A stretch of 41,941 nt of DNA from Alphaproteobacteria bacterium. Its GTDB lineage: Bacteria > Pseudomonadota > Alphaproteobacteria > GCA-2731375. The notes beneath the pieces are model-generated. The model was not told the origin of the DNA, did not search any database, and saw only the letters and a list, made by a program, of their open reading frames with translations. Position 1 is the stretch's first letter, and every line of letters starts with the position of its first letter. The translations under genes were made by a program, and so were the position numbers. The stretch spans positions 1-41,941 of the forward strand of contig JASLMH010000017.1 in NCBI GenBank assembly GCA_030746635.1, given 5' to 3'. Shown here one piece after another: positions 15,375-24,518 of the stretch.

Positions 15375-16655
15375 ATGCTGCCGCGGGACATTCGCACAAT
15401 CCTCAACAAACATGACCGCTGGGTGCTTGGGCACCCGGGCGGCGCCCGCGCCAATCTGTCGCTGCGGCCCATGGAAGGCCTGGATTTCGCCGGCGCCAAC
15501 CTGGAATCGGCCAAGCTGACCGGCGCGCAAATGAGCGAATGCGTCCTGCGCGGCGTCAATTTCCATCAAGCCGACCTGTTTGCCGCCGACATGCGCGGCG
15601 CCGACCTGCGCGGCGCCAATCTGTCCCATTCCGATCTGCGCGGATCGCAATTGCGCGGCGCCGACCTGACCGACGCCAATCTGTTCGGCGCCGATATGCG
15701 CGATGGCACGCTGATGACCGCAGCCGAGGAAGGCGGCACCCGGGTGGCCAATGTCGACACCAGCCATCTGGAGGTCGATCGCGCTTCCATGCGCGGGGCC
15801 AATCTGTCCGGGGCCCGGCTGGCCAACAGCGTCCTGACCCAGACCGATCTGTCGGGCGCCATTCTGTGCAACGCCGTTTTGACCAACGCCGACCTCAGCG
15901 GCTCGGTGATGGAGGGGGCCGACCTTAGTGGCGCCGATCTCAGCGGCGCCAATCTGGCGGGTGCCAACCTCGGCTCGGCCAATCTGACCGGCGTCAAGGT
16001 CAAGGACACCAACATGCGCGGCGTCAAGCTATACGACACCACTCTGGACGGTGTGGATTTGGACGGCGCCGACCTGACCGGGGCTGAAATCGTCCGTTCG
16101 GTCGACGCCCTGCCGACCGATCTGCGCAAGACCATCCGCTCGCACGAGAAATGGATCGCCAGCTTCGGTGCCGAGGGCGAACGGGCGATCCTGGACGGCG
16201 CCGAGCTGGATCACGTGGACTTCTCCAACATGAACCTCTCGGGCGCCAGCTTCATCGAGACCTCACTGGTCGGCGCCCGCTTCATCAGCACGGCGTTGAG
16301 CATGTCCGACCTGTCGAAGGCCAATATCTACAAGGGGAAGCTTGACGGCGCGGAGATGACCGGCGCCAATCTGGCCGGCGCCGATCTGACCGAGGCCAGC
16401 CTGGTTGAAACCGATATTTCCGCCGCCGACATCAAGGACCGCCAGGGCAATTCCACCGGCCGCCAATGGCCGGCCAATCTGAGCGAGACAAACCTCAGCC
16501 GCGCCGACCTGGCCCATGCCATCCTGCGCGGCGCCAACCTGGCCGAGGCCAACTTCAACGGCGCCAATCTGCGCGGCGCCGATCTTTCCGGTTCGGCCAT
16601 CGACGGCGCCCGCCTGCAGGGCGCCATCATCACCGAGGCAGTGCTGCCGAACTAG
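15375..16655 (+). CDS. Pentapeptide-repeat protein with internal duplication
   Basis: The product has 426 residues and is dominated by A(D/N)LxG-type pentapeptides, e.g. GADLRGANLSHSDLRGSQL and GADLSGADLSGANLAGANLG, which fold as a right-handed quadrilateral beta-helix. Two related units are visible. Each starts with a short helical cap, LPRDIRTILNKHDRWVLG at the N-terminus and LPTDLRKTIRSHEKWIAS near residue 245, followed by a pentapeptide run. This indicates duplication of a cap-plus-helix module. No catalytic residues, signal peptide or membrane segment is seen; it is probably cytosolic, and the function is unknown. Gyrase-protecting pentapeptide proteins share the fold but there is no specific support here. 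ATG 15375 is preferred to TTG 15369. Confidence 0.92.
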   Translation: MLPRDIRTILNKHDRWVLGHPGGARANLSLRPMEGLDFAGANLESAKLTGAQMSECVLRGVNFHQADLFAADMRGADLRGANLSHSDLRGSQLRGADLTDANLFGADMRDGTLMTAAEEGGTRVANVDTSHLEVDRASMRGANLSGARLANSVLTQTDLSGAILCNAVLTNADLSGSVMEGADLSGADLSGANLAGANLGSANLTGVKVKDTNMRGVKLYDTTLDGVDLDGADLTGAEIVRSVDALPTDLRKTIRSHEKWIASFGAEGERAILDGAELDHVDFSNMNLSGASFIETSLVGARFISTALSMSDLSKANIYKGKLDGAEMTGANLAGADLTEASLVETDISAADIKDRQGNSTGRQWPANLSETNLSRADLAHAILRGANLAEANFNGANLRGADLSGSAIDGARLQGAIITEAVLPN

Positions 16656-16754
16656 GCGGCCTCCCGCCATCCGACGGCGCGGCCTCCGGGCCCGCCGCTT
16701 CCTCTGCCTGAAAAATCCGCGCATTATGGCGCCCTGTCGAATGGGAGAGCCAAG

Positions 16755-17528
16755 GTGAGCAAAAGCCTGCGCCAGATCGTCTCGGACCCCGGCCTCGCGG
16801 TCGCCTCGTCGGTGTTCGAATTCGCCACGCCGGGGATCGGCCATATCCTCAAGGCCGCCGGCTGCGATTTCGTGTTCCTGGATATGGAGCACAGCGGTTT
16901 CGGCATCGGCACCATGAAAAGCCTGTTGCGCTATTGCGAGGCGGCGGACCTGCCCGCCCTGGTGCGGCCACCATCGAAATCCGGCCACCACATCGCCCGG
17001 GTCCTGGACGCCGGCGCCGATGGCCTGATGCTGCCGATGGTCGGCAGCGCCGAGGAGGCCCGGCGGATCGTCGCGGCGATGAAGTTCACGCCCCAGGGGC
17101 AGCGCGGCGTCGCCCTCGGTATCGCGCATGACCGCTACGCCGCCGGGCCGGTCATGGACAAGCTGACCGCGGCCAACGAGCGGACGGTGTGCATCGCCCT
17201 GATCGAAACCCGCGAGGGCGTCGACAACGTCGAGGAGATCGCCGCCGTCGAGGGGCTGGACGGTCTGTGGATCGGCCATTTCGATCTCAGTTGCAGCCTG
17301 GGCATTCCCGGCCAGTTCGACCATCCCGATTTCCTCGCCGCCGTCGAGCGCACGGTCGCCGCCGGCCGGCAGCATGGCCTGGGCCTGGGCCGCCTGGTGG
17401 CGACCGTCGACGAAGGCGCCGAGATGTACGCGGCCGGCTTCAACCTGATCTGCTATGGCGGCGATGTCTGGTTGCTGCAGGGGGCGGTGCAGGACGGCCT
17501 CGCGGCGCTGCGACAACGTTGCCGCTAG
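16755..17528 (+). CDS. HpcH/HpaI aldolase / citrate lyase beta-family protein
   Basis: This encodes 257 residues from GTG 16755, with GGGAG about 9 bp upstream. It is a class II pyruvate-dependent aldolase TIM barrel: FVFLDMEHSGFG carries the general-base region, PALVRPPS the pyruvate-binding Arg, GADGLMLPMV the middle strand, and IALIETREGVDN plus WIGHFDLSCSLG the metal-binding Glu and Asp. These enzymes cleave 2-keto-4-hydroxy acids to pyruvate and an aldehyde; the actual substrate is not evident. It follows the pentapeptide gene by 99 bp and precedes a metallophosphoesterase by 17 bp. No aromatic meta-cleavage genes sit beside it, so a role in sugar-acid or hydroxy-acid breakdown is equally possible. 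Confidence 0.9.
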   Translation: MSKSLRQIVSDPGLAVASSVFEFATPGIGHILKAAGCDFVFLDMEHSGFGIGTMKSLLRYCEAADLPALVRPPSKSGHHIARVLDAGADGLMLPMVGSAEEARRIVAAMKFTPQGQRGVALGIAHDRYAAGPVMDKLTAANERTVCIALIETREGVDNVEEIAAVEGLDGLWIGHFDLSCSLGIPGQFDHPDFLAAVERTVAAGRQHGLGLGRLVATVDEGAEMYAAGFNLICYGGDVWLLQGAVQDGLAALRQRCR

Positions 17529-17545
17529 CCCCCGACAACCCGAAC

Positions 17546-18472
17546 ATGGCGAACGCCGACGACGAAGCCGCGAACGCCTGGCTGGAGCGGCGCCGGGCCC
17601 TGGAAGGCGGCCTGGCCCGCTCAACCCCGGACCGGCCGGTGCCGCGGCGGCCGTGGCACAATATCGACCCGATCCTGCATCTTTTCGGCCATCTCCTGCG
17701 TGTGGTCGGCCTGTACAGCCGCGGCCGGCGCAACGCGCTGGATATCCGGCTGAACCATCGCCCCTTCGTGTTCGCCGACCTGCCCGTGGCGTTCGACGGC
17801 TATCGGATCCTGCAGATCAGCGACCCCCACCTCGACCTACTGCCGGAACTGGCCGACAACATGATCGGCCTGGTGGCGGGACTGAAGGTCGATCTGGTGC
17901 TGTTGACCGGTGACTATCGGAACGATCATTCCGGGCCCGTCGAACCCGGCTTGGCGATGCTGCGGCCGATCCTCGACAGCGTCGCCGCCAGCGACGGCCT
18001 GGTGGCGATCCTGGGCAACCATGACCCGGCCGCCGCCGCGCCCGTCCTTCGGCAAATGGGCGCCCGGGTCCTGATCAACGAAACCATGCAACTGCGCCGG
18101 GGCGACGACGTCATGCACCTCACCGGCCTGGACGACGTGCACTACTTCTACACCGAGGCCGCCCGGACGGCGCTGCTGGCGGATTATCCGGGCTTTCGCA
18201 TCGCCGCCGTGCACTCGGCCGAGGTGGCCGACTGGGCGGCGGCGGCCGGCGTCGACCTCTACCTGTGCGGCCACACCCACGGCGGCCAGATCTGCCTGCC
18301 GGGCGGCCGGGCGCCGGTCAGTCACCTCAGCCGTTGCCGAAACCATGCCCAGGGCACATGGCGGGAGGGCAACATGCAGGGCTACACCAGCTTCGGCGCC
18401 GGCAGCGCCACCATCCCGGTCCGCTTTCATTGTCCGCCGGAAATCGCCCTGATCACCCTGGCTAGGGGCTGA
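17546..18472 (+). CDS. Calcineurin-like metallophosphoesterase (YkuE/YaeI-like)
   Basis: The product has 308 residues. The dimetal-site motifs are in order: ISDPHLDL (D-x-H), LLTGDYRND (G-D), AILGNHDP (G-N-H-D), AAVHSAE (single His) and CGHTHGGQICLP (G-H-x-H). Substrates in this family include lipid-linked phosphates and small phosphoesters; the exact one is unknown. The first 70 residues are Arg-rich with a moderately hydrophobic stretch (ILHLFGHLLRVVGLYSRG) that could contact the membrane, but there is no cleavable signal. ATG 17546 is the first plausible start after the aldolase stop at 17528; the frame remains open farther upstream without meaning. The gene likely forms a unit with the aldolase. 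Confidence 0.9.
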   Translation: MANADDEAANAWLERRRALEGGLARSTPDRPVPRRPWHNIDPILHLFGHLLRVVGLYSRGRRNALDIRLNHRPFVFADLPVAFDGYRILQISDPHLDLLPELADNMIGLVAGLKVDLVLLTGDYRNDHSGPVEPGLAMLRPILDSVAASDGLVAILGNHDPAAAAPVLRQMGARVLINETMQLRRGDDVMHLTGLDDVHYFYTEAARTALLADYPGFRIAAVHSAEVADWAAAAGVDLYLCGHTHGGQICLPGGRAPVSHLSRCRNHAQGTWREGNMQGYTSFGAGSATIPVRFHCPPEIALITLARG

Positions 18473-18551
18473 CATCGTCTCGGCACACCCTATGTCTAAG
18501 GACGCAGGGGCCGTGATGACATTTCGATAGCCGTGCCAGGGAGACGCGCCC

Positions 18552-19928
18552 ATGTCCGCCTACCCGTCGGTGACCGCCATGATCGGCGGCACGCCGCTGC
18601 TGCAGCTCAGCAAGTTTGATACCGGCCCCTGCCGGTTGTTCCTGAAGCTGGAAAACCAGAATCCCGGCGGCTCGATCAAGGATCGCATCGGCCTGTCGAT
18701 GATCGAGGCGGCGGAGCGGGACGGCCTGATCCGGCCCGACGGCACCATCATCGAGGCGACCGCCGGCAACACCGGCCTGGGCCTGGCCCTGGTGGCGGCG
18801 CAGAAGGGCTATCGCATGCTGGTCATCGTCCCCGACAAGATGAGCCAGGAGAAGATCTTCCACCTCAAGGCCCTGGGCGCCGAGGTGATGATGACCCGCT
18901 CGGACGTGGTGAAGGGGCATCCGGACTATTACCAGGACCTAGCGGAGCGGCTGTCGCGGGAGATCGACAACAGCTTCTGGGCCAACCAGTTCGCCAATCC
19001 GGCCAACCCGGCGGCCCACGAAAGGGGCACCGGTCCGGAAATCTGGCGGCAGACCGACGGCCAGGTCGACGCCGTGGTCTGCGGCGTCGGCTCGGGCGGC
19101 ACCATCACCGGTTTGGCCCGCTTTTTCCGTACCGTGAAACCGGAAATCGAGATGATCCTGGCCGATCCCGAGGGCTCGATCCTGGCCGGCCTGGTCAACG
19201 AGGGCAAAGCCGGCGACCTGGGTTCCTGGCAGATAGAGGGGATCGGCGAGGATTTCGTGCCGCCGAATTTCGATCCGCAACTGGTCAATCGGGCCTACGC
19301 CATCGCCGACCGGGAAAGCCTGTCGACGGCGCGGGAATTGCTGGTCCGGGAGGGTATCCTGGCAGGTTCCTCCTCCGGCACGCTGCTGGCCGCCGCCCTG
19401 CGCTATTGCCGGCAGCAGACGACGGCCAAGACCGTGGTCAGCTTCGTCTGCGATTCCGGCAACAAATACCTGTCCAAAATGTTCAATGACCATTGGCTGG
19501 CCGATCAGGGTTTCCTGGATCGGCCGCGCCACGGCGACCTGCGCGACCTGATTTCCCGCAGCATCGAGGATCGGGCGGTGGTTTCCGCGAAACCCGACGA
19601 CACCCTGCTGATCGCCTATGGCCGCATGCGCATGGCCGACGTCTCGCAACTGCCGGTGCTGGAGGGCGAGCGGATCGTCGGCATCATCGACGAAAGCGAC
19701 CTGTTGCTGGCGCTGCACCATCACGAGGAACGTTTCGACGCCCCGGTCAGCCGTTTCATGACCGACAAGCTGGAGATGATCTCGCCCGAGCAGCCGATCG
19801 ACGATCTGTTGCCGATCCTGCGGGCCGACCGGGTTGCCATCGTCGTCGAAAACGGTCATTTCCTGGGCCTGATCACCAAGGTCGACCTGTTGAACCAGCT
19901 GCGCCGCAAGGCGGCCGGAGACACATAA
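18552..19928 (+). CDS. Cystathionine beta-synthase (PLP domain plus CBS pair)
   Basis: The product has 458 residues. A fold-type II PLP catalytic domain (about 1-320) has the cofactor Lys K43 in NPGGSIKDRIG, the Asn loop EATAGNTGLGLALV, and GVGSGGTITGLARF for phosphate binding. A C-terminal pair of CBS domains (about 335-455; ISRSIEDRAVV and FMTDKLEMISPEQPIDDL) resembles the regulatory part of eukaryotic and some bacterial CBS and could bind adenosyl ligands. It condenses homocysteine with serine to give cystathionine. A gene for a cystathionine gamma-lyase-type enzyme follows after only 3 bp, supporting reverse transsulfuration rather than plain cysteine synthase. AGGGAGA lies 8-14 bp before ATG 18552. 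Confidence 0.9.
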   Translation: MSAYPSVTAMIGGTPLLQLSKFDTGPCRLFLKLENQNPGGSIKDRIGLSMIEAAERDGLIRPDGTIIEATAGNTGLGLALVAAQKGYRMLVIVPDKMSQEKIFHLKALGAEVMMTRSDVVKGHPDYYQDLAERLSREIDNSFWANQFANPANPAAHERGTGPEIWRQTDGQVDAVVCGVGSGGTITGLARFFRTVKPEIEMILADPEGSILAGLVNEGKAGDLGSWQIEGIGEDFVPPNFDPQLVNRAYAIADRESLSTARELLVREGILAGSSSGTLLAAALRYCRQQTTAKTVVSFVCDSGNKYLSKMFNDHWLADQGFLDRPRHGDLRDLISRSIEDRAVVSAKPDDTLLIAYGRMRMADVSQLPVLEGERIVGIIDESDLLLALHHHEERFDAPVSRFMTDKLEMISPEQPIDDLLPILRADRVAIVVENGHFLGLITKVDLLNQLRRKAAGDT

Positions 19929-19931
19929 GCC

Positions 19932-21089
19932 ATGAACCGCAACCGTCCAGGCCTCGCCACCCGCGCCATCCACGCGGGGCAGAGCCCCGATCCGACGACC
20001 GGCGCCATCATGGTGCCGATCTACGCCACCTCCACCTACGTTCAGGAAAGCCCGGGCGTGCACAAGGGCTATGAGTATTCCCGCAGCCAGAACCCGACCC
20101 GCATGGCCTACGAAGCCTGCGTCGCCGATCTGGAGAACGGCGCCCAGGGCTATGCCTTCGCCTCCGGCCTGGCGGCTAGCGGCACGGTGCTGGAGTTGCT
20201 GGACACCGGCGATCACGTGGTGGCGATGGACGATCTGTACGGCGGCACCTACCGGCTGTTCGAGGACGTGCGCAAGCGGTCGGCGGGCCTGGAGTTCAGC
20301 TACGTCGACCTCTCGGACCCGGCCGCCCTGGAAGAGGCGATCACACCGCGCACCCGGATGATCTGGGTCGAAAGCCCGACCAATCCCCTGCTCCGCCTGG
20401 TTGATTTCGCCGCCATCGCCAAGATCGCCGGCCCCCGCGGCATCCTGTGCGTGGCCGACAACACCTTCGCCTCACCGGTGCTGCAGCGGCCGTTGGATTT
20501 CGGTTTCGACATCGTCGTGCATTCCGCCACCAAATACCTGAACGGCCATTCCGACATGGTCGGCGGCGTCGTGGTGGCGCGGGACGACGGCGACCTGCGC
20601 TCCCGCCTGGCCTATCTGCACAACGCCATCGGTTCGGTGGCCGGGCCGTTCGATGCCTTCCTGGCCCTACGCGGCCTGAAGACCCTGCCCCTGCGCATGC
20701 AGCGGCACAGCGAAAACGCCCTGGCCGTGGCCGAATTTCTGGACACCCGGGACGACGTGGCGCGGGTCTATTATCCCGGCCTGCCCAGCCATCCCCAGCA
20801 CGCCTTGGCCAAACGGCAGATGGACGGGCCCGGCGGCATGGTCACGGCGGTGCTGGACGGCGGCTTGGCGCGCAGCAAGCGGTTCCTGGAGCGCACCGAA
20901 CTGTTCGCCCTGGCGGAGAGCCTGGGCGGCGTGGAAAGCCTGATCGAACACCCGGCGATCATGACCCACGCCTCGATCCCGCCCGAGATACGGGCCGATT
21001 TGGGCATCTCCGACGGCCTGGTCCGGCTGTCCGTCGGCATCGAGGATATCGACGATCTGATTCATGATTTGAAGGCTGCATTATCGTAA
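19932..21089 (+). CDS. Cystathionine gamma-lyase-type PLP enzyme (Cys/Met metabolism)
   Basis: The product has 385 residues of the fold-type I Cys/Met metabolism family. Motifs in order are YEYSRSQNPTRMAYE, FASGLAASG, DDLYGGTYRLF, WVESPTNPLLR, VADNTF, the PLP lysine K201 in HSATKYLNGHSDMVGG, and the C-terminal EHPAIMTHASIP plus LVRLSVGIEDIDDLI. Family members act as cystathionine gamma-lyase, gamma-synthase, beta-lyase or sulfhydrylase, and sequence alone separates them poorly. Position 3 bp behind cystathionine beta-synthase makes gamma-lyase (cystathionine to cysteine plus 2-oxobutyrate) most likely. The coding sequence ends at the edge of a sharply AT-rich spacer (21090-21160). Confidence 0.9.
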   Translation: MNRNRPGLATRAIHAGQSPDPTTGAIMVPIYATSTYVQESPGVHKGYEYSRSQNPTRMAYEACVADLENGAQGYAFASGLAASGTVLELLDTGDHVVAMDDLYGGTYRLFEDVRKRSAGLEFSYVDLSDPAALEEAITPRTRMIWVESPTNPLLRLVDFAAIAKIAGPRGILCVADNTFASPVLQRPLDFGFDIVVHSATKYLNGHSDMVGGVVVARDDGDLRSRLAYLHNAIGSVAGPFDAFLALRGLKTLPLRMQRHSENALAVAEFLDTRDDVARVYYPGLPSHPQHALAKRQMDGPGGMVTAVLDGGLARSKRFLERTELFALAESLGGVESLIEHPAIMTHASIPPEIRADLGISDGLVRLSVGIEDIDDLIHDLKAALS

Positions 21090-21162
21090 TTATTATTATA
21101 ATACAAAGTACTATAGGGATACTTTAAGGTTATAAATTAAATACATCAGGGACAATTGTTGT

Positions 21163-21178
21163 TGGCGTGGCGCTTGCA
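21163..21178 (+). promoter_or_regulatory. Candidate sigma-54 promoter (-24/-12)
   Basis: TGGCGTGGCGCTTGCA matches TGGCACG-N4-TTGCW at all but two positions. The invariant GG (21164-21165) and GC (21176-21177) are exactly 12 bp apart, as required. It lies 66 bp upstream of the tandem carboxymuconolactone decarboxylase-type gene, behind about 70 bp of AT-rich DNA (21081-21150) that could host bending or enhancer sites. The regulator is not in view. Confidence 0.5.
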
Positions 21179-21244
21179 CCCGATCGCCGGGCGGGCTTTA
21201 TTTGATCATCCCCGCCGCCGACGGCACAATCGAGGTGAGTTCTC

Positions 21245-22408
21245 ATGAGGCTATCCGAACCGCGCCTGACGCCCCAGGGCGAAGCCGACTGGGACCAGGA
21301 AATCCGCCCCTACATCAACCCGTGGAACCGCCCGGAAAGCGAGGTCGACAACATCTTCAAGACCCTGGCCCGGCACCCCAAGCTGGCCAAGGCGTGGATG
21401 GTGTTCGGCAACCACACCCTGCACAAGAACAGCCTGCCGGAGCGGGAGCGGGAGATCGTCATCCTGCGGGTCGGCTGGTTGCGGCAGGCCGGCTACGAGT
21501 TCGGCCAGCACCGCCGCATCGGCCTGGATATCGGCCTGACGGAAGCCGAGGTCGAGGCGGTCGCCGAGGGTGCTGACAGCCCGTTGTGGAGCGACCAGGA
21601 CCGTTTGCTGCTGCGGGCGGCGGACGAGTTGTTCGCCGAGCAATGCCTTGGCGACGACACCTGGGCCGGCCTGGCGGCAGCGTTCGATACCCGGCAGATC
21701 ATGGATCTGCACTTCACCTACGGCAACTACACCATTGTCTCGATGGTGCTGAACAGTCTCGGCGTGCAGTTGGACCCCGGCTTGCAGGGCCTGCCGGCCG
21801 GGCCGCCGCCGAGCTTGCGGCCGGCCGTCGGCAAGACCACCCATCGCCCCGCCAGACCGCGCATCCCGCCTCTGGGCGCGGCCGGCTGGGACGAGGAAAC
21901 CCGCCATTACATCAACCCGATGGACGAAGACGAAGCCTCGGTGTTCAACGTCTTCAAGACCCTGGCCAACCACCCCAAACTGACCAAGCGCTGGATGATC
22001 TTCGCCACCTACATCCTGCGCAAAACGAGCCTGCCGCCTAGGGATCGCGAAAGCGCCATCGTCCGTATCGCCACCCTGTGCGGCTCGGACTACGAATATG
22101 GCCACCACGGCCGGATCGCCCGCGACGAGGGCGTCAGCGAGGCCGACATCGCCGCCATCGTCGCCGGCCCCGACGATCGCCATTGGAACCCGGCCGACGC
22201 CGCCATGCTGCGCGCGGTCGACGAGTTGCACGGCGACAGCTTCATCGGCGACGGCACCTGGGCCGCCCTGTGCGAGCGCTATGATAGCCACCAGTTGCTC
22301 GATTTCATCTTCACGGTCGGCAACTACGCCATGCTGTCGACGGCCATGAACAGCTTCGGCGTCGCCCTGGAGGACGGCTTCGACCGCCTGCCCGGCGTCA
22401 GGGCATAA
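21245..22408 (+). CDS. Tandem carboxymuconolactone decarboxylase (CMD)-fold protein
   Basis: The product has 387 residues formed by two tandem CMD/AhpD-like domains (about 1-180 and 205-385). Each starts with a (D/E)xEhRxYINPW/M segment (DQEIRPYINPWNRPE; DEETRHYINPMDEDE), then NxFKTLAxHPKL and a helical core (REREIVILRVGWLRQAGYEF; RDRESAIVRIATLCGSDYEY). Single-domain relatives form rings of subunits, so a fused pair would supply two protomers. The AhpD-type CxxC is absent from both halves (GYEFGQH; DYEYGHH), which argues against thiol peroxidase activity; the His and Glu residues of the decarboxylase-like group are kept. The substrate is unknown. GAGGTGAG at 21233-21240 precedes ATG 21245. 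Confidence 0.87.
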   Translation: MRLSEPRLTPQGEADWDQEIRPYINPWNRPESEVDNIFKTLARHPKLAKAWMVFGNHTLHKNSLPEREREIVILRVGWLRQAGYEFGQHRRIGLDIGLTEAEVEAVAEGADSPLWSDQDRLLLRAADELFAEQCLGDDTWAGLAAAFDTRQIMDLHFTYGNYTIVSMVLNSLGVQLDPGLQGLPAGPPPSLRPAVGKTTHRPARPRIPPLGAAGWDEETRHYINPMDEDEASVFNVFKTLANHPKLTKRWMIFATYILRKTSLPPRDRESAIVRIATLCGSDYEYGHHGRIARDEGVSEADIAAIVAGPDDRHWNPADAAMLRAVDELHGDSFIGDGTWAALCERYDSHQLLDFIFTVGNYAMLSTAMNSFGVALEDGFDRLPGVRA

Positions 22409-22584
22409 ATCGCGTGTGGGTGAACAAATATTGGTCGGTGTCTGTTAGCCAATGATCGCTTTCGAATGGTAAGCGGCCGTCAATCGTAGCCAGCATCGAC
22501 AGCGGCTTGTAGCCAATCGCTGCCATTCGTCTCCGTATATGATGCACATAGATTCCCTGCACGCGGGCCACTACACTCTACGCC

Positions 22585-24489
22585 ATGGCAGAGGGTGCCC
22601 AACGCAGACTAACGACTATAGTAGCCGCAGACATTGCTAGCTTCTCACGCCTTGTCGGGATTGACGAGGAAGCCACGCTTGCTGCCCAGCGCAAGCATCG
22701 AGCCGAGCTGATCGAACCACTCCTTGCCGAATATCATGGCCGTATCGCCAATACGGCAGGCGATAGTTTTCTCTTTGAATTTTCCAGCACGGTCGAGGCC
22801 GTACGCTGTGCCATGGCCGTTCAGGAAGGGATGGCTAAGCGTAATGGCGACATCCCAGTTGATCGGCGCATCGAATATCGCATCGGCATCAATTTGGGTG
22901 ACGTCATATCAGACGGTGAAGACCTTTTGGGCGACGGGGTCAATGTCGCGGCGCGTTTAGAAACGCTAGCCGACCCCGGAAGCATCTGTATTTCGAATGC
23001 CGCCCATGAGCAGGTCCGTGACCGCCTGGAAATCGCGTTCGAGGATTTGGGCGAGGTCGAGGTCAAGAATATCGCCCGCCCGGTGCGGGTGTTCCGTGTC
23101 CTGAGCGAGGGCGCGGCGGCGGCCGCTCCGGCGCCCACTTCGAAACAGCGGGCGCCGCCTTGGCTGAAACATACCGCCGCCGGTATCGTCATCCTTGCGA
23201 TCGTCGTGGCGGGCGGCGCTTGGTGGTGGCAGCAGCAGGCAGCCGTCGAACCGGCGGCGCGGACCAAGGCCGCGCAGGAGGTACCGGATAAGCCCTCCAT
23301 CGCCGTGCTGCCGTTCAACAACATGAGCGGCGAGGCCTCACAAGATTCATTCGCCGACGGCATATCCGAGGACTTGACCACGCAGCTCTCTAAGGTATCG
23401 GGCTTGTTCGTGATCTCACGCACCACGGCGTTTCAGTACAAGGGCCGCAGCGCCAATATCCAGCAACTGGCGAAGGAACTGGGCGTCCGCTATGTGGTCG
23501 AAGGCAGCGTGCGGCGCGCCGGCGATCAACTCCGCGTCAATGCTCAGCTGATCGATGCCGCGAGCGGCGGACATCTCTGGGCGGAAACCTTCGACGGCGT
23601 CGCCGACGAAGTTTTCGTGCTGCAGGACCGTATAAACACCAAGATCGTCACCGCCTTGAAGGTCCGCCTGACGCCAGACGAGGAAAAGCGCGTCGTCTCC
23701 CGCGGCACGGAAAATGTCGAGGCCTATGACGCCTTCCGGCGCGGCGAACGTCTTCGTCTGTATACAAAGGTTCGAGTATTCGAAGAGGCGGAGGAAGCAT
23801 ACAATCGGGCAATCGAACTGGATCCGAACTTCGGTGCGGCGTACGCGGGTTTAAGTCATGTTGTCTGGTCGCGCGCGCGTTCCTTCATCCAGGTGAGTCA
23901 TCGTGAGGTCCTGAAGTCGGTTTGGGTTCTGGCGGAAAAGTCAATCGTCCTGGGCGCTGCGTCGCCTGGCCATGCCATGCTGGCGAACCTTTATCTCTGG
24001 GAAAAATTCGATCATGATCGAAGCGAGTCAGAAGCGCGCCGCGCCGTGGCGATTGACCCCAACAACTCCGAGAGTATCGCCGTGCTTGCGGAGGTTTTGA
24101 TCTATGCCGGTAAGTTGGATGAAGCCCGTGCCAATTTGGCAAATGCCATGCGCCTCGACCCCGGCTTTCCGGGTCGATACAGTTATCTGCTAGGCCAGGA
24201 ATATTTTCATGCAGGGAAGTACCGAAAATCCCTCGAACAAATGATGGACTACTGCGAAGGCCGAGTGCTAAGCCCGCGTAGTGGTTGCTTACATTATAGA
24301 GCTTCCGCCCTTGGCCAACTTGGCGAAATCGAAGCCGGCCGGAAGATCATAAACATTTTGATTGGAGGCTCCCGTGGTCGTAATTTGGCCTCTATCGAGA
24401 CGACGATTGCCGTCAATTTCCCTTTTTCGAACGACGCGGGCCGGGAGCAATTGATGGAAGGCATCCGCAAGGTTTGGTCGAAGGAATAG
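22585..24489 (+). CDS. Class III adenylate/guanylate cyclase with TolB-like and TPR domains
   Basis: The product has 634 residues. The N-terminal catalytic domain (about 8-170) has metal-binding D16 (VAADIASFS) and D60 (AGDSFLFEF) and transition-state N120/R124 (GVNVAARLE), so it should be active. One membrane helix (197-216) follows. Then comes a TolB-N/FlgO-like module (about 230-350: KPSIAVLPFNNMSG, DGISEDLTTQLSK, YVVEGSVRR), and then TPR-like repeats to the C-terminus (about 380-630). This is the architecture of the multi-copy cyclases of rhizobia and relatives; a periplasmic C-terminal part would sense signals and control cytosolic cAMP synthesis (inference). No ribosome-binding site precedes ATG 22585. 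Base composition is less GC-biased than the neighbours, hinting at acquisition. Confidence 0.9.
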   Translation: MAEGAQRRLTTIVAADIASFSRLVGIDEEATLAAQRKHRAELIEPLLAEYHGRIANTAGDSFLFEFSSTVEAVRCAMAVQEGMAKRNGDIPVDRRIEYRIGINLGDVISDGEDLLGDGVNVAARLETLADPGSICISNAAHEQVRDRLEIAFEDLGEVEVKNIARPVRVFRVLSEGAAAAAPAPTSKQRAPPWLKHTAAGIVILAIVVAGGAWWWQQQAAVEPAARTKAAQEVPDKPSIAVLPFNNMSGEASQDSFADGISEDLTTQLSKVSGLFVISRTTAFQYKGRSANIQQLAKELGVRYVVEGSVRRAGDQLRVNAQLIDAASGGHLWAETFDGVADEVFVLQDRINTKIVTALKVRLTPDEEKRVVSRGTENVEAYDAFRRGERLRLYTKVRVFEEAEEAYNRAIELDPNFGAAYAGLSHVVWSRARSFIQVSHREVLKSVWVLAEKSIVLGAASPGHAMLANLYLWEKFDHDRSESEARRAVAIDPNNSESIAVLAEVLIYAGKLDEARANLANAMRLDPGFPGRYSYLLGQEYFHAGKYRKSLEQMMDYCEGRVLSPRSGCLHYRASALGQLGEIEAGRKIINILIGGSRGRNLASIETTIAVNFPFSNDAGREQLMEGIRKVWSKE

Positions 24490-24518
24490 ACTCACCTCGG
24501 TATCGAGCGCAGGTCGAT

